NCBI GenBank assembly: GCA_934130545.1
Contig: CAKOYD010000008.1
Coordinates: forward strand, 1-51,971
DNA length: 51,971 nt
Reading direction: 5' to 3'
From: an uncultured Bacilli bacterium
Lineage (GTDB): Bacteria > Bacillota_I > Bacilli_A > RF39 > UBA660
Each line of letters opens with the position of its first letter. Positions within the stretch are counted from its first letter, which is position 1. Below the pieces are notes generated by a model. The model worked only from the letters and a program-made list of their open reading frames with translations, ran no database searches and was not told the origin of the DNA. Below, in pieces: positions 51,599 to 51,971 of this stretch. Position numbers and translations under genes: made by a program.

Positions 51599-51688
51599 AT
51601 GGGAATGCTTGCTACGAAGAATAACCCGAATGATATAAAGGTAAACATTAGAGATGTATTTGAAACAAATAAAGTAAACGGATTCTAA
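51599..51688 (+). other. 29-residue ORF or remnant in frame with recombinase end
   Basis: After the recombinase stop, the same frame stays open and gives NNRNDNWLSMGMLATKNNP and then NDIKVNIRDVFETNKVNGF before a stop. The ATG at 51599 has no ribosome site. The sequence looks protein-like, so it may be a remnant of a longer gene, a small gene or an unused tail. Confidence 0.3.
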
Positions 51689-51800
51689 GGTGTTAAACCT
51701 TAGCCCACTGGATATTTTATATGCTCATCGTACAAAATTCCTAGGGGGTTAGAAATTTTGGATGCCCAAAATGACCACTTGAGCGGTCACTTCTAGAAAG
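51684..51800 (+). other. Hairpin-rich intergenic region before mobilisation gene (possible oriT)
   Basis: Three hairpins follow one another: CTAAGG-TGTTAAA-CCTTAG (around 51684-51704), CAAAATT/AATTTTG with a GC-rich loop (around 51734-51760), and TGACC/GGTCA (around 51769-51788). Such clusters in front of relaxase genes often hold a transfer origin. The nick site cannot be named. Confidence 0.4.
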
Positions 51801-51810
51801 GAGGAAAACT

Positions 51811-51971
51811 ATGTCAGAACTTGCTTATTCATTACATTTAGGTAGTGATAAAAACAGAAAAAATATATCTAAACAAAATGGTAAAAATAATTTGAGTGGA
51901 ACAACTTCTTTACCAAATAATGCTATTCAAAATGTAAGACAATTATCAAAAGTAGATAAACATAATTATAG
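51811..51971 (+). CDS. Probable plasmid recombination/mobilisation (relaxase-like) protein, cut by window
   Basis: Only 53 codons are in the window: the product starts MSELAYSLHLGSDKNRKN and runs into NVRQLSKVDKHNY, a beginning that resembles Firmicute plasmid recombination enzymes of the Mob/Pre type. AAGGAGG lies seven bases before the ATG. Position behind a serine recombinase supports a mobilisable element. The catalytic part is outside the window, so the call is tentative. Confidence 0.5.
   Translation, partial: MSELAYSLHLGSDKNRKNISKQNGKNNLSGTTSLPNNAIQNVRQLSKVDKHNY

Noticed and set aside
1..51971. Alternative genetic code with TGA as Trp
   Set aside because: Trp is encoded by TGG throughout and TGA ends genes, for instance at 32880-32882, so the standard bacterial code holds.
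1..51971. CRISPR array, rRNA operon or complete IS element
   Set aside because: No regularly spaced repeats, rRNA sequence or transposase gene was seen; the only long repeat is the in-gene copy at 30.8 and 31.1 kb.

Overview
The window is chromosomal DNA from a very AT-rich, low-GC Gram-positive bacterium, most likely an uncultured member of the Bacilli related to gut RF39/Erysipelotrichia-type lineages. The signs are AGGAGG-type ribosome binding sites, TTGACA/TATAAT promoters, Firmicute families (YsxC, Der, DUF1292, DUF951, a SpoVIF-like protein, YtrA-type GntR, AbgT, FemABX), the secE-nusG-rplKAJL-rpoBC cluster, an anaerobic glycyl-radical/lactate metabolism, and normal use of TGA as a stop (so not a Mycoplasma code). 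The placement is inferred from gene content only.

Layout. 1-4.5 kb: a cut-off, membrane-anchored serpin; a small XRE regulator with repeated operator-like sites; then, on the minus strand, ysxC/engB-der and a SpoVIF-like protein with a glutamine amidotransferase. 4.6-5.5 kb: a radical SAM PflA-like enzyme. 5.5-7.6 kb: the most unusual accessory block, an XRE helix-turn-helix fused to a CYTH (triphosphate-binding) domain, translationally coupled to two tandem paralogues of unknown function. 7.6-11.3 kb: gltX-cysS-glycosyltransferase, followed upstream by a GntR-regulated ABC transporter operon (11.3-13.5 kb) whose promoter carries three operator-like repeats at 10-bp spacing. 13.5-15.5 kb: two unknown coiled-coil proteins and an ORF for a 41-residue membrane peptide.

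15.5-27.5 kb is the transcription/translation core: secE-nusG, rplK-rplA with two L1-type RNA sites, an L10 leader with attenuator before rplJ-rplL, then rpoB-rpoC. Between rplL and rpoB lie a 47-bp hairpin-forming palindrome and a short glycyl-radical protein with its activase, both frame-broken at poly-A tracts. 27.5-36 kb: an unknown coiled-coil protein, lactate dehydrogenase, DUF1292, a repeat-containing tail-anchored protein, queH, a thioredoxin-fold-like membrane protein, trmL, and DUF951-abgT-ychF. 36-41 kb: rhodanese lipoprotein, rlmB, a SigH-like sigma factor, uvrA. 41-49 kb: a cytidylate-kinase-like protein, a zinc-ribbon membrane protein, a secreted nuclease, tex, a FAD/Rieske oxidoreductase, FemX-like aminoacyltransferase, a four-helix protein and TspO.

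49.1 kb to the end: tRNA-Gly(UCC), a nearby inverted fragment of that tRNA, then the left part of a mobile element: a small unknown protein, a short leader ORF running into a strong attenuator-like hairpin, a large serine recombinase, a hairpin-rich possible oriT stretch and the start of a probable mobilisation protein. No gene-free stretch longer than about 300 bases was found. No CRISPR array, rRNA or IS element was seen.
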